Positions 45,262 through 57,314 are shown, numbered from the stretch's first letter. The stretch: DNA of 64,000 bases from Lutjanus erythropterus (GCA_020091685.1 CM034608.1:2632505-2696504); one strand, 5' to 3'. Numbers and translations: made by a program. The notes: generated by a model not told the origin, from the sequence alone.

Positions 45262-45351
45262 ATGTGTGCTGCTGATCCCTTCCAGGAGCAGTCTGGTGAC
45301 CTCAGCTTGTCGGTCGAACTCTGTCTGAGCAATGCGAAGCTCGTGCTCTGC
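45262..45351 (-). CDS. sh3glb2: sh3glb2 exon: BAR helix 3 start
   Basis: Thirty codons in phase 0 on both sides: AEHELRIAQTEFDRQAEVTR then LLLEGISSTH. EFDRQAE and LLEGISSTH are near-invariant in endophilin B. Acceptor AACTTACAG, donor CAT|GTGAGT. Only 155 bases separate it from the 24-nt exon upstream. Confidence 0.97.
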
Positions 45352-45439
45352 CTGTAAGTTGAAAGGACAAGAAGGAAGTGATGAAAGGCCTGTACAAACA
45401 CATTAAGGCTTTTCATTACGGGCAGATATGAACAGATAG

Positions 45440-45440
<1 letters not shown>

Positions 45441-45482
<42 letters not shown>
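45441..45482. repeat. (CA)21, read as (UG)21 in the sh3glb2 transcript
   Basis: It lies in the 155-base intron, 25 bases after the donor of the 24-nt exon. In the pre-mRNA it is a UG tract, a known binding site type for TDP-43 and CELF proteins. Confidence 0.95.
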
Positions 45483-45485
<3 letters not shown>

Positions 45486-45506
45486 TCCAGCAGTGACGGT
45501 ACTTAC

Positions 45507-45530
45507 TTTGTCCACTTCCTCACTCAGCAG
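45507..45530 (-). CDS. sh3glb2: sh3glb2 24-nt exon
   Basis: Eight codons, LLSEEVDK, with acceptor CTTCTCTCAG and donor AAA|GTAAGT, phase 0 on both sides. Human SH3GLB2 has LWNDEVDK at the same place, which supports the call despite the tiny size. Confidence 0.92.
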
Positions 45531-45756
45531 CTGAGAGAAGCAGCATGAGAACAGAGAAAAGCAGTGGTGAAACATTCTCAGTCAAACATCTAATTCTGTT
45601 GGTAATATGAACAATTATCATATAAACTGTCTGTGCCAGTCTGAAACTATGAGGGCAACTAGCAAGATAGCAAATTCAGGAAAATGATGAATTTTCTTTA
45701 ACTGCAGAGACCGACTTAAAGCTGATTTCTGTTATTTTGACAATTTCTTCCGTTAA

Positions 45757-46230
45757 TCAGTCCCTCCAGGAAGTTGTGGTGTTGCGATCGCAACATTTCA
45801 TGCAAATTCAACCAATCCCCATGAACGCAATTTTGTCTAAACTCCTAAACTTTTCCACAGGTCGAACAAGTCATCCTTGCTCCCTGCCAGTTTTACCAAT
45901 AATAGCAGTCCCCTGATGTTTTATTATTCACTATTTATATTTTTTTACATTATAGTTTTTCTATTTTTATTTTACAATTTAGCGCTTATTGTTTTAACTG
46001 AGTTTAAACTCTAAGATTTTTGTGGAATACACCCCAGGTACACTGCATCTGCAGATAAAGCATACATTGTTCAAGTTTTTGTAATCATGAGCTTTTTTGG
46101 TGAGGTTACTTAAAACTTTTAATGAACTGTCCTTTAAAATTTTCACTTGCTTCTGCAATTTCATTGCAAGAAATGCCTAAAAGGATCATAACAATCCCAA
46201 AGATAGCCCGCAAAATCCTGGAGGGACTGC
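45757..46230. mobile_element. MITE with TTAA target duplication, piggyBac-like
   Basis: Ends are inverted copies of (T/G)CAGTCCCTCCAGGA; TTAA flanks it on both sides (45753-45756 and 46231-46234). About 474 bp, no coding capacity. A relic of one end is near 12730. Confidence 0.88.
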
Positions 46231-47779
46231 TTAAACTAACCAGCCTTTTGGCAACTTGATCTTACAAACAGTCAAAAACAGTTAATTCAATCAATTTTTC
46301 AACTTACAATAACAAATATTTAATCAATATAGTTCCATTTAACATTTCTGCCATTTATCATTTACACAATATTGTGAAGGCAATGATGGTAAGATGCCAA
46401 AAAACTTGTTCATGCTGTTGTTTACCAGTAGTTCTGGTAGATTCTACTGCACAAAGAAAGTAGTTCCTACATGAAACTGCTCACACTGAGGTGTGTGGAT
46501 TATCTTGAGTAACCGGCTCATGATTTGAGTAAAGAGACATCTCCAAATCTCTGAAAGTCACATCAAACCTATATAGATGGATAATATACCTTCACTAAAA
46601 TTAGTAAAGCAACTAAGATATGTTTGACAGCTGCACAGCCCTTCAATGAAATTTAACCTGCATTCCAGCTCTCCTTTAATTTCTTTTATTATTTTTTATA
46701 ATAAATCCATTAAACATCAGCATTAACAAAACACTGAAGTTTTCATGCATCATTTAATGCATTTAGGCTGAGTTAACAGGCCGTCTCAATCTTTGTATTT
46801 CCTCCCATTAAGAAAACAAACCTATAAAAAAGTTGACAAAACTCAAAATTTCAAGGGAGCTTACCTCGATGACTTTTCAGCTATTTTTGAAATTAAATTT
46901 TTTGGGGTTTCTAAAACACAAAGATTTAAGTTTATCTAAAGAAGAAATGTAAATTATCTCAAATAAACATTAATAGTTGGTAAAACTTTTTTTTTTCAAT
47001 ACTTAAGAGTTTGAGTAGGGCTCAAAACTCAAAAATCTATGGAAATAAGTTGCCTTGAAATTTGGAACTTTTTTGTTTTTTTAAAGTGTAGAACATTTTA
47101 GTCTGCCTCATTAACAGGATCTCGTTTTTTCCTCTCATCAGTGAAACAATACGCACATTTTAAATGCTTTATTAAAGACATGCTGCGGATATAAAACTTA
47201 AATTTTGCAGAATTTCTTCCATAGTCTTATTTTTTAGGTGACCCAAATAAAATCTCCTGTGACCCACCTGAGGGTCACGACCCAGTGTTTGGGAATCACT
47301 GCTCTGTTCTATCAAAAGCTAAACATTTAAACTGGGTGTATTATCAGGCCTGTTTTGGGATGGTGACTCCTGGAGGACGGCCATCAGAAGCTGTTTAAAC
47401 ACTGGCTGCAGAGAGATCCACGTGTGCAGCGTAATCTTGGGGTTTATACTGGGAGAGAAGCTCTTTTGACTGCTGTCTCTGATTTTAAATACAATATACA
47501 GAACTCAATAACATTTGAAATGAAACAGGTCAACATATGTACCATTGTAGTGTGTAAAAGTATAAGTTAAAAGACCGAATAGAACAAATGATCTTTATAC
47601 ATGTAGTTGATTTTTTTTTGCCTTATAAAAGAATTAAATTCAAGGATGAAAAGCAGGTGTGTTATAGAAAAACTGGCCACCTGTTGAATTTATACTCCAC
47701 ACAAATATGGGGCAGTGCATCACCAGAGTAACTGCTAACTGTAGCTGCTGTTAGCTAATAGATTCAGCACGCTACAAGT

Positions 47780-48125
47780 GAACATGGTCAGGCCGGGACC
47801 ATACACAGCTTCCCGAGATCTATTGAGACCAGTTTGACGACAGGGAACACTGTACTGAGGTGATTTACAGTGGCTCTGACCAGGACTGTGTCAGAAGAAC
47901 ATGTGCTGAGACGAAACAAAACTTAAAATTCATAGATTTGTGAATGGAGTTTGGTGTGACGTTCTTTGCTCGCAGGTGAGAGCGGAGCGTGTCAGCACTA
48001 CATCCTGTCCTGACTGTGAACATGGCCAGAGCAGGACCGAAAACAGCCTCTGAGACCGACTAAGGCCTGTTTGATGGCAGGGGAATACAGTACCAAGGTG
48101 ATTTACAGCCAACTCTGTTTCAGGA
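47780..48125. repeat. Direct duplication, offset about 240 bp
   Basis: GAACATGGTCAGGCCGGGACC and GAACATGGCCAGAGCAGGACC start two copies, each continuing with GAGACC...TTTGA(C/T)G(A/G)CAGGG and GGTGATTTACAG. Confidence 0.8.
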
Positions 48126-48199
48126 TTCAGACTGTGGGGATGATGATAACATGGCAGGTTCAGGTGTTGATCATTTTGGTTCATTTTTGTACCTTCTTG

Positions 48200-48990
48200 A
48201 GAATCAGAATAAATCATATCCAACCAAAGAAAAAAAAAGTAATAATTGTTAACACCAACACTCTAATTCCAATTATCTAATGACAATTCATTTTTTAAGG
48301 ATTTATAAATATGAAATATATGTAATTAATGAAATGTTTCGGTTTGCTTCATTTTTTAAACTTGCTCTGTATCAGAAAATAGCCTTGTCCCAGTCGAGAA
48401 TTCACAACTTCAAATAATTAAAAATGTGTTAAAAGCCTTCAATCTATTTCCATTTCCAATCGATTTTTTTAATAAGAATGTTGACACTTTAAATTTGTGT
48501 CCCAGATTTCCGTCAACTCTTTCTGTCAGATTTTTACAAAAACACAATTTAATCAGCCATAAAAAGTGTTAGCTATACCCTAAGGACCCCTGTCTCACTT
48601 CCTGGTTTAAAAAAGGCAGGAATACTGTTCAAGCACTGGTTAACTTTCTATTTTTAGACAAATTCATTAAATAATATTTTTATCAGATGTATCTTAACCA
48701 TAACATGTCAACTCTGTAGTTCTTCTAAATCAAAGATAAATAAGAATTATGGTTTAAAAATGTGTATTTTGATTAACATTAAGAGACTCTGAGACACTTT
48801 AAAAAATAAAATCTCTGCTGTGAAATGAAAAAAAATGGAACATTTTGTCAACTGTCAGATTTTCCATCTGATAGAGTTGATGTCTATAATTAATAAAACA
48901 TTTGATCACTAGAAGGCTGGCCTGTTAAAACGTTTTAATAGCCAAGAATTTTTATCTTTTAAAATATATTTCACAGAGTAAAAATCAAAA
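48200..48990 (+). repeat. Long dispersed repeat, copy 2
   Basis: The most complete of three copies (others at 21560-22800 in reverse and 63720-64000). It has no frame above noise. Shared words include AATTAAAAATGTGTTAAAAG, CCTGTCTCACTTCCTGG and CAGATTTTCCATCTGAT. Confidence 0.82.
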
Positions 48991-49651
48991 CCTCCTCAAA
49001 TACGGTTTTGTCCCAGTTCTCAAGAACTCTGTCCTCTTCATTTTAAATTGAAGTGACGTGTGTGTTACACCTGAGATGAGTGATGCATTGAATGTTTGCA
49101 GCGGTCAATATTTTAGCCTAGGACGGTAAATGTGGTAAATGGTCATTTTGCTGACATCATACGTATTACTGAGAAAATTACATAATGCATTTTACTCACA
49201 GAACGTGTGTGATGCCAAAACAAAGACAGGTTTGACTCTGTGGTCTGTGAATACTTCAGTGACAGTGTTTGTGTCTGACAGCTGCTGTTTTTGGCTGTCA
49301 GCCTGAACTGAACCTGACCTTAACTCTACATTCTGCAGATGCTGAAGCCTCTGAATAGTTGTTGTATTGCGCCCCCCTGTGTTTAACATGTGGTATTATG
49401 AGAAAACATCTTCCCCACTGTGTAGGCTTTACAAGAATATTAGAAAATAAAATAAACTTTATGATTTACAAAGATGGACAACATGCTAAAAAGATAGAAA
49501 CTGACTAATGAACTTTATGTGAGCAAGCCTTTTCAATTCTGGATAATAAAGAGTTAAAAATAGCTAATGATGCTGTCTGTCCTCAACATCCATTTGCTTT
49601 CATGCATCACTTGAAACTTACCATTTACCTGCAATAATCTGACCACATTAA

Positions 49652-50186
49652 AGGGATACTTCAGAGTCTTTGAAATTGAGTTATTTGAGGTACTTATCTG
49701 TAGTCAGTGTATTACCTGCAGTTGATCATTATCAGTTTAAGTGTACACTATATTTAGAATATTTTCACCGCTTTAGCTTGCTGTTAAACCGTTACTGTAC
49801 ATAAGCCAAACATCACTCCCTCCAAACCAACCAAACTCCATTGTCAAAAACAGGAATTTTACCTCACAGATCGCAAAAATTTACTGTCTTACCACTTCTT
49901 CCACTGGTTGATTTGTGTTATTGTGTGACTTGGGTGAATCTGAACTAACTTTTTAAAACATCAAAATCACAGAATAACCAATCACGGCAGCAGTAGACCA
50001 GCAACTCTCATGTTCTGTGAGGGAAAATTATTGATTTTGTCAAAGGAGTCTGGTTGCTTTGGAGAGAGCAATATTTGACTTATATAACGGTGGTTTCCAG
50101 TTGGGAAAAGGCTTTCTGACAGCAGGGTAAAGCAGTGAAAATAAGTACCTCATTCAACCTCACTTCAAATAATCCAAACTATCCCT
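49652..50186. mobile_element. MITE with TTAA flanks
   Basis: The ends are AGGGATACTTCAGAG with GAGTTATTTGAGGTACTTA inward, and AAGTACCTCATTCAACCTCA with AACTATCCCT at the tip. TTAA lies on both sides (49648-49651 and 50187-50190). No coding capacity. Confidence 0.85.
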
Positions 50187-50436
50187 TTAATATTGAATTT
50201 GTTCCTAAATTACCTCCATTTACTCCTAACTATAAAGAAGAAAACAACAAAGTGACCATGAGGCCTAGTTAGATAGTGTGAGGGATGAGGGGTGTATAGA
50301 AAGTCTCTACCACAAAACACACACTACATCACTGGAGACGGACTAAAACAGTGTTTAGATTTCTACCACTGTAACTAAACAACCCAAAGGTTCTAATCCT
50401 ATTTTAGTGTTGCTGACAAACGTTAACATGTACAAC

Positions 50437-50499
50437 CTTCATCTGCTCTGATACACTGGGATCCTCCGCCACATCCCAGCTCTCCCAGCCGCTCTGCAG
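50437..50499 (-). CDS. sh3glb2: Candidate alternative sh3glb2 exon, 63 nt
   Basis: After an acceptor CTTTAACTGAACCAG, 21 open codons encode LQSGWESWDVAEDPSVSEQM and K, followed by a weak donor AAG|GTTGTA. Both ends are phase 0, so it fits between the exon ending SASASA and the 24-nt exon without a frameshift. It lies in unique DNA, not in a repeat. Mammalian endophilin B1 has brain-type exons in this part of the BAR domain, which makes an alternative exon here plausible. I know of no such exon from memory; a chance match is possible because the donor is weak. Confidence 0.5.
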
Positions 50500-50869
50500 C
50501 TGGTTCAGTTAAAGGCCCAACACAAAGAAACACAAACTGAAAGTCAACAAGCCTCAAATGGTTTCGCTCTACAAAGCTGTATGACTGGAGAACTGATGTG
50601 ATAATTAGTCTGGTCTGGTCTGGTCCAGTCAGTCTGTCTTTACTATAGCTTGGCTGTGATGTGTGTGGTGGAAAAAAAAAATCACATGATCTCTTCAAAC
50701 CCACTACTCTGTTCTCTTTAAATTGCACCTGTGGTTGCAGTGTCCTGTAGAAATCATCATCTGAGGACTAAGTTGATGCCACATGTAGTTCAGATCATTT
50801 TTGACGATGTAATAATCGTCACTTATATTTACTACTGAAGAGCATTAGAGCCCAGCAAAAGGAAAAAAT

Positions 50870-51530
50870 GAGAGGGCGAAGAGAGTAAAGTCAAAATGTT
50901 GAGAATAAATTTGAAATGCCAAGGATAAAGTCAAACTTCAAAAGAATAAAGATAAAATGTTGAGAGTAAAATCCAAATGAAAAATAAAGTTGAATAGTCG
51001 TGAACAGTCGAAATGGCGAGAGAATAAAGTTGAAACGTCACGAATAAAGTTGAAATATCAAGAAGGTTGAAACAGTGAGAGATTTAAGATGAAATGTCTA
51101 GAGAATAAAGTGTCAAGAATAGTCAAAATATTAAGAATACAGTCGAAATGTCAAGCATTTGAAATGTTGAGTGTAAGTCGAGATGTTGAGAGAATAAAGC
51201 TGAATTATTGAGAATTAAGTCGAAATGTCAAGAATAAAAGTCAAAACTTCGAAAGAATCAAGATAAAATGTTGAGAGTTAAATCAAAATATCAGGAATAA
51301 AGTTAACAAGCCGAGAACAAAGTCAGAATCGAAAGAGAATAAAGTTGAAATGTTGAGAGTATTAAGTTGAAAGGTTGAGAATAAAGTTGAAATGCTGAGA
51401 CAATAGTTGAAAAAAAAAAAAAAAATCTGTAAGTCGAGAATAAAGTCCAAATATCAAGAATAAGGTCTAAATGTTGAGAATAAAGTTGAAATGTTGAGAA
51501 TTAAATTGAAATACTGTTTCAACTTCATCC
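50870..51530. repeat. Minisatellite of about 20-bp units
   Basis: About 30 imperfect units of GAATAAAGT(C/T)GAAATGTTGA. Orientation is uniform. Confidence 0.93.
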
Positions 51531-52219
51531 AAAATAATAAAAACTCCTCCTACTCTCATATGTTTTCTTGATTGCTGGCTGTAATACTCATAATAATACT
51601 AATAATAGAGCAGGGATACTGAACCTGCTTTGCCAGCGGCCGGTTGCTGAAATGCTGAAAAGCACTGCAGTTAACATGTCTTGGCTGATAATGGTGTTGG
51701 ATATTAGCAACCTTTCAGACAGTAACAAGTCATTTGGAAAATGAAACACAGTGTTTTAGGTATTTTTTCAGTGAACTGCCTGTTTTTTTGTTGACATTTG
51801 CATACTTGCTGTCCTCATTCATGGGTCTGACCGCAGCAGCGTCACACATGTCAGTTTTAGGCACAAATCACAGGCACCACAGGAAGAAATTACACATATT
51901 TTCCTGGGAAGAACAGTGTGAATCAATTGACTTGTTTAGTCAGATAGTCACCAGGCCCCTGGATTTGGCCTACAGGCGACAAGCTGAGTTTCCCTGGCAA
52001 GGATTTTTACGCCCAGTCAAGTACAACTAGACTATGACTGATAAAACACACACTGTACACACTCCAGTGGTTCTTCTGACATCTGTCCTCAGCTGAAACA
52101 ACAGGTATCAGCATTACTCAGCCTCACATTATCGGATCAGCTTTCATTCTGACAGCAAAAGCCATGTTCTACCTTTTCCTGTGTTGCTTCTGAACAAATG
52201 TTGTTGCTGGCTGTTCAAT

Positions 52220-52425
52220 ATTTTAAATAATAAAAGAATAAAGAATGAAGTCAAAGAATAAAGATAAAATGTTGAGAGTAAAATCTAAATATCAAGAATA
52301 AAAAAGAAACTTCAAGAGAATAAAGTCGACATGTCGAGAGAACAGTCGAAATTTTGAAAGAATTAAGTCGAAATGTCGGGAAAATAAAGTCTAAATGTTG
52401 AGAATAAAGTTGAAATGTCCACCTC
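52220..52425. repeat. Second block of the same about 20-bp minisatellite
   Basis: About ten units of the same AGAATAAAG(T/A)(C/T)GAAATGTTGAG motif as 50870-51530, separated from it by 690 bp of other sequence. Confidence 0.92.
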
Positions 52426-52979
52426 TCTAATGACCAGTGCAAGTAGAAAAGTCTTTTTAGTCTTTTCAGAGACATGCCATCATTTCAGCTCATACAGGTG
52501 TGGAGCTGTTGTACATGTACGCAGTATTTCTTAATGTTTGTCTGCCAAATAAAATAGCACATGGAACTCTTATGACTCCATGCTTTAGGGGATTCAAACA
52601 GCAACAACAAAAATGAAACATGCTCAAACATGCTCATGTCAGAAGTGTCATATTTATGTTGTGAACGTCATGCAACAGAGCTGTGATCATAGTCCGGCCG
52701 AACTTGTTCAGGTATTATTCACTGTAGAACCTTCAATCATTTGTTATTTAGAACATGTGCATCTTACAGTGTTACTGAACGTCACACACACCAGCACAGG
52801 AAGCAGCATCGCAGAGACACTGGTGTGTAGTGAACTGATTCCTGGTCTTTGTTGTTGGTTTATTGTCACATTTATGGTTTATTATTAAATCTAATGTTTT
52901 TGTGAAACTACTCAACTCTTTTCTTTATGTTGGACCTCTTTTACCTTTTGGGGGAGATTTACATTCTTAGAAATAAGGG

Positions 52980-53850
52980 TTCCAAAAGGGTTCTTCCTGA
53001 AGGGCTGAGGTTTTAACCAGAACCATCTGCTGCTGAAGGAAGGGTTGGTGAAGGGTTATTTGTAAGACTAGGGGTTCCATTAAGAACAAACCATTTTTTG
53101 AAGAAACAGAAAAGGAATTCTTGAAGAACTCTGTCATCAATGGTTCATCAAGGGTTTTAATACCATAATTTAAAGGGTTCTCAGTTGAACCCCCTGCATA
53201 GGTGCTAGATAAAACTTTTGGAAAACAAAAAGGTTCTCTGTAGAATCCTGTCAGCGTGTTCTAGATAAAACCCTGGGAGTATAAAAAGGTTCTCCATTGA
53301 ATGCTTTGGCTGGGTTCTGGAACAAATCCTTGGAAAATCAAAAGGTCATCAGCAGAACCACTTAAGTGTGCTCGAGATAAACCCTGGAATCACTAAAAGG
53401 TTTGTGATAAAACCCACTGGGTGGGTTCTTGATTAAAGCCTTGGAATATAAGAACTTTTTCAGAAAAATCCCCTGAGTATGTTCTAGATAAAACCATTGA
53501 AATATAAAAAGGTTCTCTGTAGAACCTCCTGAGTGTTTTCTAGATAAAACCTTCAGAATATAAAAAAGTTCTTCGTAGAACCCTGAGTCAGTTCTTGTTA
53601 GCACCCTTAGATAGTGATAACATTCTGGATAGAACTTCCAGAGAGGGTTCTGGAAGGGTGGAAACATTACACCACTGAAGGGTTCTCTGTAGAACCTCTC
53701 TTAGAGAGTTATGGGTGAAACCTTGTATATAAGTTTCTGGGTATAACCCTTCATGTTGGGTTCTAGGTAGAAGTCTCTGAAAGGGTTGCAAGTGGAACCT
53801 TTATAAAACAGTTCTCTGATGGGGACAAGCCAAAGAACCCTTTATGGTTC
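52980..53850. repeat. Tandem repeat with 56-bp period and palindromic core
   Basis: Units begin near 53231, 53287, 53343, 53398, 53454, 53510 and 53566, so the period is 55-56 bp; the edges are more irregular. Each carries a GGTTCTCTGTAGAACC-like palindrome and ends in GATAAAACC and GGAATATAAAAA words. About 15 units in all. Confidence 0.92.
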
Positions 53851-54219
53851 TAGTTAGCAGCCTCATTTCTCAGTGTGGAAGAGACAGTGTAAATGGTTGC
53901 TGGTTAATCCTATTTAGAACACGATGCACTTCAGCTTCTCGTGGCCAAAATGAGTATTACAACAAGTTTCACCTGCCAAAACTTTTTTTCAGCTGATCTC
54001 ACAGATGAAAAAACACCAGACTTCTCACTTGCCTCTCAGGGCTTCAGCAGACTGCAGACTACATAGTCTGGATTTAACACATTGTGGGTCTACTGGTGTC
54101 CATGCAAAGGCTGAGTAAAGCCAGCCCACTAAGTGCTCTAGTGCTGTATGCTAATTAGCATGTTAGCTTAGCTCCTGCTCAGTCACACAGACCCTGCATG
54201 TGTGCCATGGGACTCTTAC

Positions 54220-54282
54220 CGCTGATGCACTGGCAGAAAGAACATAATTTCGAGGCCTTGTCTCCTGAAAATCAGGTGCAGC
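54220..54282 (-). CDS. sh3glb2: sh3glb2 exon, B2-type 63-nt exon
   Basis: Twenty-one codons: AAPDFQETRPRNYVLSASAS and A. The ETRPRNY(I/V)LSASASA block is known from vertebrate SH3GLB2 and marks B2 against B1. Acceptor TTTGTAG, donor GCG|GTAAGA, phase 0 on both sides. In mammals this segment lies in the BAR domain. Confidence 0.95.
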
Positions 54283-54814
54283 CTACAAACAAAGAGCAGG
54301 GAGGAGGAAACACATGTTGGCACAGTCATGCAGTTACAATCATTAAGCAGAAAAATAAATGTAAAAAAAAGGTTAGCAACAGCAGCAGCAGAAAGAAAAG
54401 AAGTGAGAAGCAGCACAAGTGCAGATCATTTAGACCCAGTTCAGAGCAGACAGTAGTTACTGGATAGTTGTTGTTGGTGACATGAGGTACGCTGCTACTT
54501 TGCACCTGCATCATGATTCTGCCCCTTTTTGAGTGAAAGCAACTGCTCTAATTTGACTGACGCTCAATACAAATTCAGAAGTTTTTGCCAGTTTAAACAC
54601 AAACTAAAAAACTTCATCACTTTTGCGCTATTAGGAGCTCAAATTCTCCAGCTAGTCAGGTGAACAATCACGCTACGTCTTTGCTGATCAACTATCAGTG
54701 TCATTACACAGAAAAAATTTAAGAAATAGGGGTTGATGAGCATCTGCCTCCAACAAAATGGAACAATGACTCCACCTAGTGGTGGGATCCCAACATATAA
54801 GGACCTTATTAAAT

Positions 54815-56081
54815 CTCCAGGGGTCAGTATTTCAAGACAAAATTTTTGCTATCGGAGATCAAACTGATCTTGTAGAACTTGTCCTGGTTTTTTAGAGAAT
54901 GTTCAGATACGATCAAGATCAGGATCGCAGAATCTGGATTTGCAGTCGTTGGATCAGCCTCCATCTGTCAGTCAAAGTAACATTTCATTAACACAAATGT
55001 GAAAATGTTGGGAGGTGTGTTATTATTATTAATAAAATGTCTGTCTGGATAAAACAACAAAACAAAATCTGTAACATAACTGTTTTGTCAGCATATTACT
55101 GTTTTTATTGATCAAAAGATGCTCAGTGAAATAATGCTTCACTACAGTGTCTTTCATTGTCTGTCCAGCTGGTCAATCTGGTGCCACCAGTTGTAGTAGT
55201 GTTTTAATTGTGCCAGAAAAGTTAAGTCTGTTGAGGCCCGATGCTGACAAAATTCTGTCCAAAACCAACCTGAACCTGATCCTCAGTAGTATATTTCAGC
55301 CTGACATTTTTCTTAACAAGATTCCCTCTATGCACCAAACATTAGGAGCTTTCAGGGACAGGGACAGTACATGACGTGAATTGGAAGTGTTAACGACTAA
55401 GCTGGGGGAGAAAAATGAAAATAATTAAATTCATAAGTAAATATAGTACAGCCCGAACCCAACGTGACCCCGTGAAATATCTGAGAAACAAGGCCCGACC
55501 TGACCTGAACCCGTCGGGTTCCATCGGTTCCCGTCGGGTTCGAGCACAGATCTCAGGCTCGAAGTTGTAGGTCAGAGTCTTCCACCGCAGTGAGGAACCT
55601 TGCATCATTTAGTGATATTATCAAGCAGGATGCAGGTGAGAATTATTTTGCACATTGCACGGAGGAAGAAATGTGAAATTCTTGTTTTCGCACCTGTGCA
55701 TTTTTACACAACAGCTTGGAGTTTTTTGTGTTGTTATTGAAAATATTGGTTTATTTGTTAATTGTTTGACTTAGAATGGATATTGTTAATTTAATATGTA
55801 AGCAATTAATAAATTAATCCCATGAGACCTACATGTGTCTGGGATCAGGATAATTCAGATTTTTAGCATCAAAACTCTCCTAATCTGCACTGTGTAGTTT
55901 TGAAATACCCAAAACAACAACATTTGATCTGAATTCTGGGTAGGATTAGATTACCAAATCTGTATCCTGTTTTTGTAGGGTCAGGATCACATATTCTGGT
56001 TTTGAAATACCCAAGTTTGAGCTTTAATCCTATCTGGATCACTATGATCCGGATCAAAAGTTTTGAAATACTGGCCCCAGG
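54815..56081. mobile_element. Non-autonomous element, about 1.27 kb, with a nested repeat
   Basis: Ends are inverted: CCAGGGGTCAGTATTTCAAG and CCTGGGGCCAGTATTTCAAA (reverse strand). The inside has GATCAGGAT-type words at both ends and a second repeat in the middle (55440-55580) with CCGACCTGAC...CCGTCGGGTT GC-rich units. No transposase. Confidence 0.78.
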
Positions 56082-56819
56082 TGATGTATTTCTGACATCT
56101 GTCACTTTTTAATGACACTATTTAGCTGTTTTATTCATCTGTCCACTGTGATGTTATGATAAACTGATTACATCGCCAACATTAACATGCATATGAACAA
56201 GACTGGTCTTCTGTATTTGGTGCTGACACTTAAACAGCACTTGTTTTCACCCAAAACACACTGTGGTTGAGGGAAGTGAGGTACAAAACACAGTTCTAAG
56301 GACTGAAACACTGTATCTTCAATGAAATATTGCCAGCAAAGGACAGTGTGCAGGAGTTGTGAGAAGGTCGCCCCCTGCTGTTTCTGAACCAACCCTGCAT
56401 TGCATCTTGCAGTCAGTGCAGGGCGTTAAGAAGCTCATCTCAGTTAGACTGGAAACATGCAACAGGCACTGCAGGCAGAGTTACTGATGATACGGCAGCC
56501 AGCAGAGCATCTGAAAAGCTTTTAGTAAATGTTAAGGGGGGAGTTCGCTCAGTGCAGCCATGCCACCTGAAGAAACAACACAAGAGGAAGAAAATGACTG
56601 AGAAACCTAAGAAGAAAGACCTTCTGATCTGACATGAACGTGTTAGTTGCTCAGTCAAAGCTGTGTGCTTTTTGCTTCTCCACCCAACATGTGACAGACC
56701 GTGCTGGCTTTGTTTTAGCTTTTTCAGTTTTATAACGTATAGGTGGAGAACAGCCGGCACAAGATGCAACACAACAACTGCAGTGATAAAAACCTCAAAG
56801 TCTGGATGGAAAACAGACA

Positions 56820-57314
56820 TAAAAACAGAATGCAATGACTTGCAAATCCTTTTCGACTTAAATTCAACTGAATACAGTACAAAGACAAGATATTTATCGA
56901 TTCTTTTTTGTAAATTTACACTCATTCTGAATTTGATGCCTGCAACAAGTTCCAAAAAAGTTGGGACGGGAGCAACAAAAGAGCAAGCAAGAGTGAGAAA
57001 GAATTTCACTTTCAAGACTGCAACTATTATTGTCCTCAGCTCCCAAACACTGACTGAGTGTTGTTAAAAGAAAAGCTGGAGTAACACAGTGGCAAACATG
57101 ATCCTGTCACAACTTTTTTGAAATGTATGACAGGCATCAAATTCAGAATGGGTGTATATTTAAAAAAAAAAAACAAAGTTAATCAGCTTGAACTCTAAAT
57201 ATTGTCTGTCACTGTATTCAATCGGATATAGATTGAAAACGTTCTGTAAATCATTGCATTTTGCTTTTATATAAGTTTTATACAATTTCTCAACTTTTTT
57301 GGATTTGTATTGTA
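56820..57314. mobile_element. Tc1/mariner-type MITE with long inverted ends
   Basis: The right end, read in reverse, is TACAATACAAATCCAAAAAA followed by GTTGAGA; the left arm shares GCAATGA(C/T)TT(G/A)CA, TTCAACTGAATACAGT and CATTCTGAATTTGATGCCTG in inverted order. Arms are about 200 bp. The left tip seems lost. Long open frames over it (56440-57067) are by-products. Confidence 0.8.

Larger units (their letters stand above)
45531..54219 (-). other. Largest sh3glb2 intron (8.7 kb)
   Basis: It holds a candidate exon at 50437-50499, two TTAA-flanked MITEs, the dispersed repeat at 48200, and three minisatellites (50870, 52220 and 52980). 46930-47070 is a relative of 34150-34330. 47780-48125 contains a direct duplication (next entries). 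Stretches 46235-46900, 47080-47760, 49000-49640, 51540-52210 and 52430-52970 show nothing I can name. Confidence 0.6.

Noticed and set aside
56440..57067. Overlapping open frames of 191 and 134 codons on opposite strands
   Set aside because: They lie over a MITE with about 200-bp inverted ends, which tends to give open frames on both strands; neither resembles a protein family.
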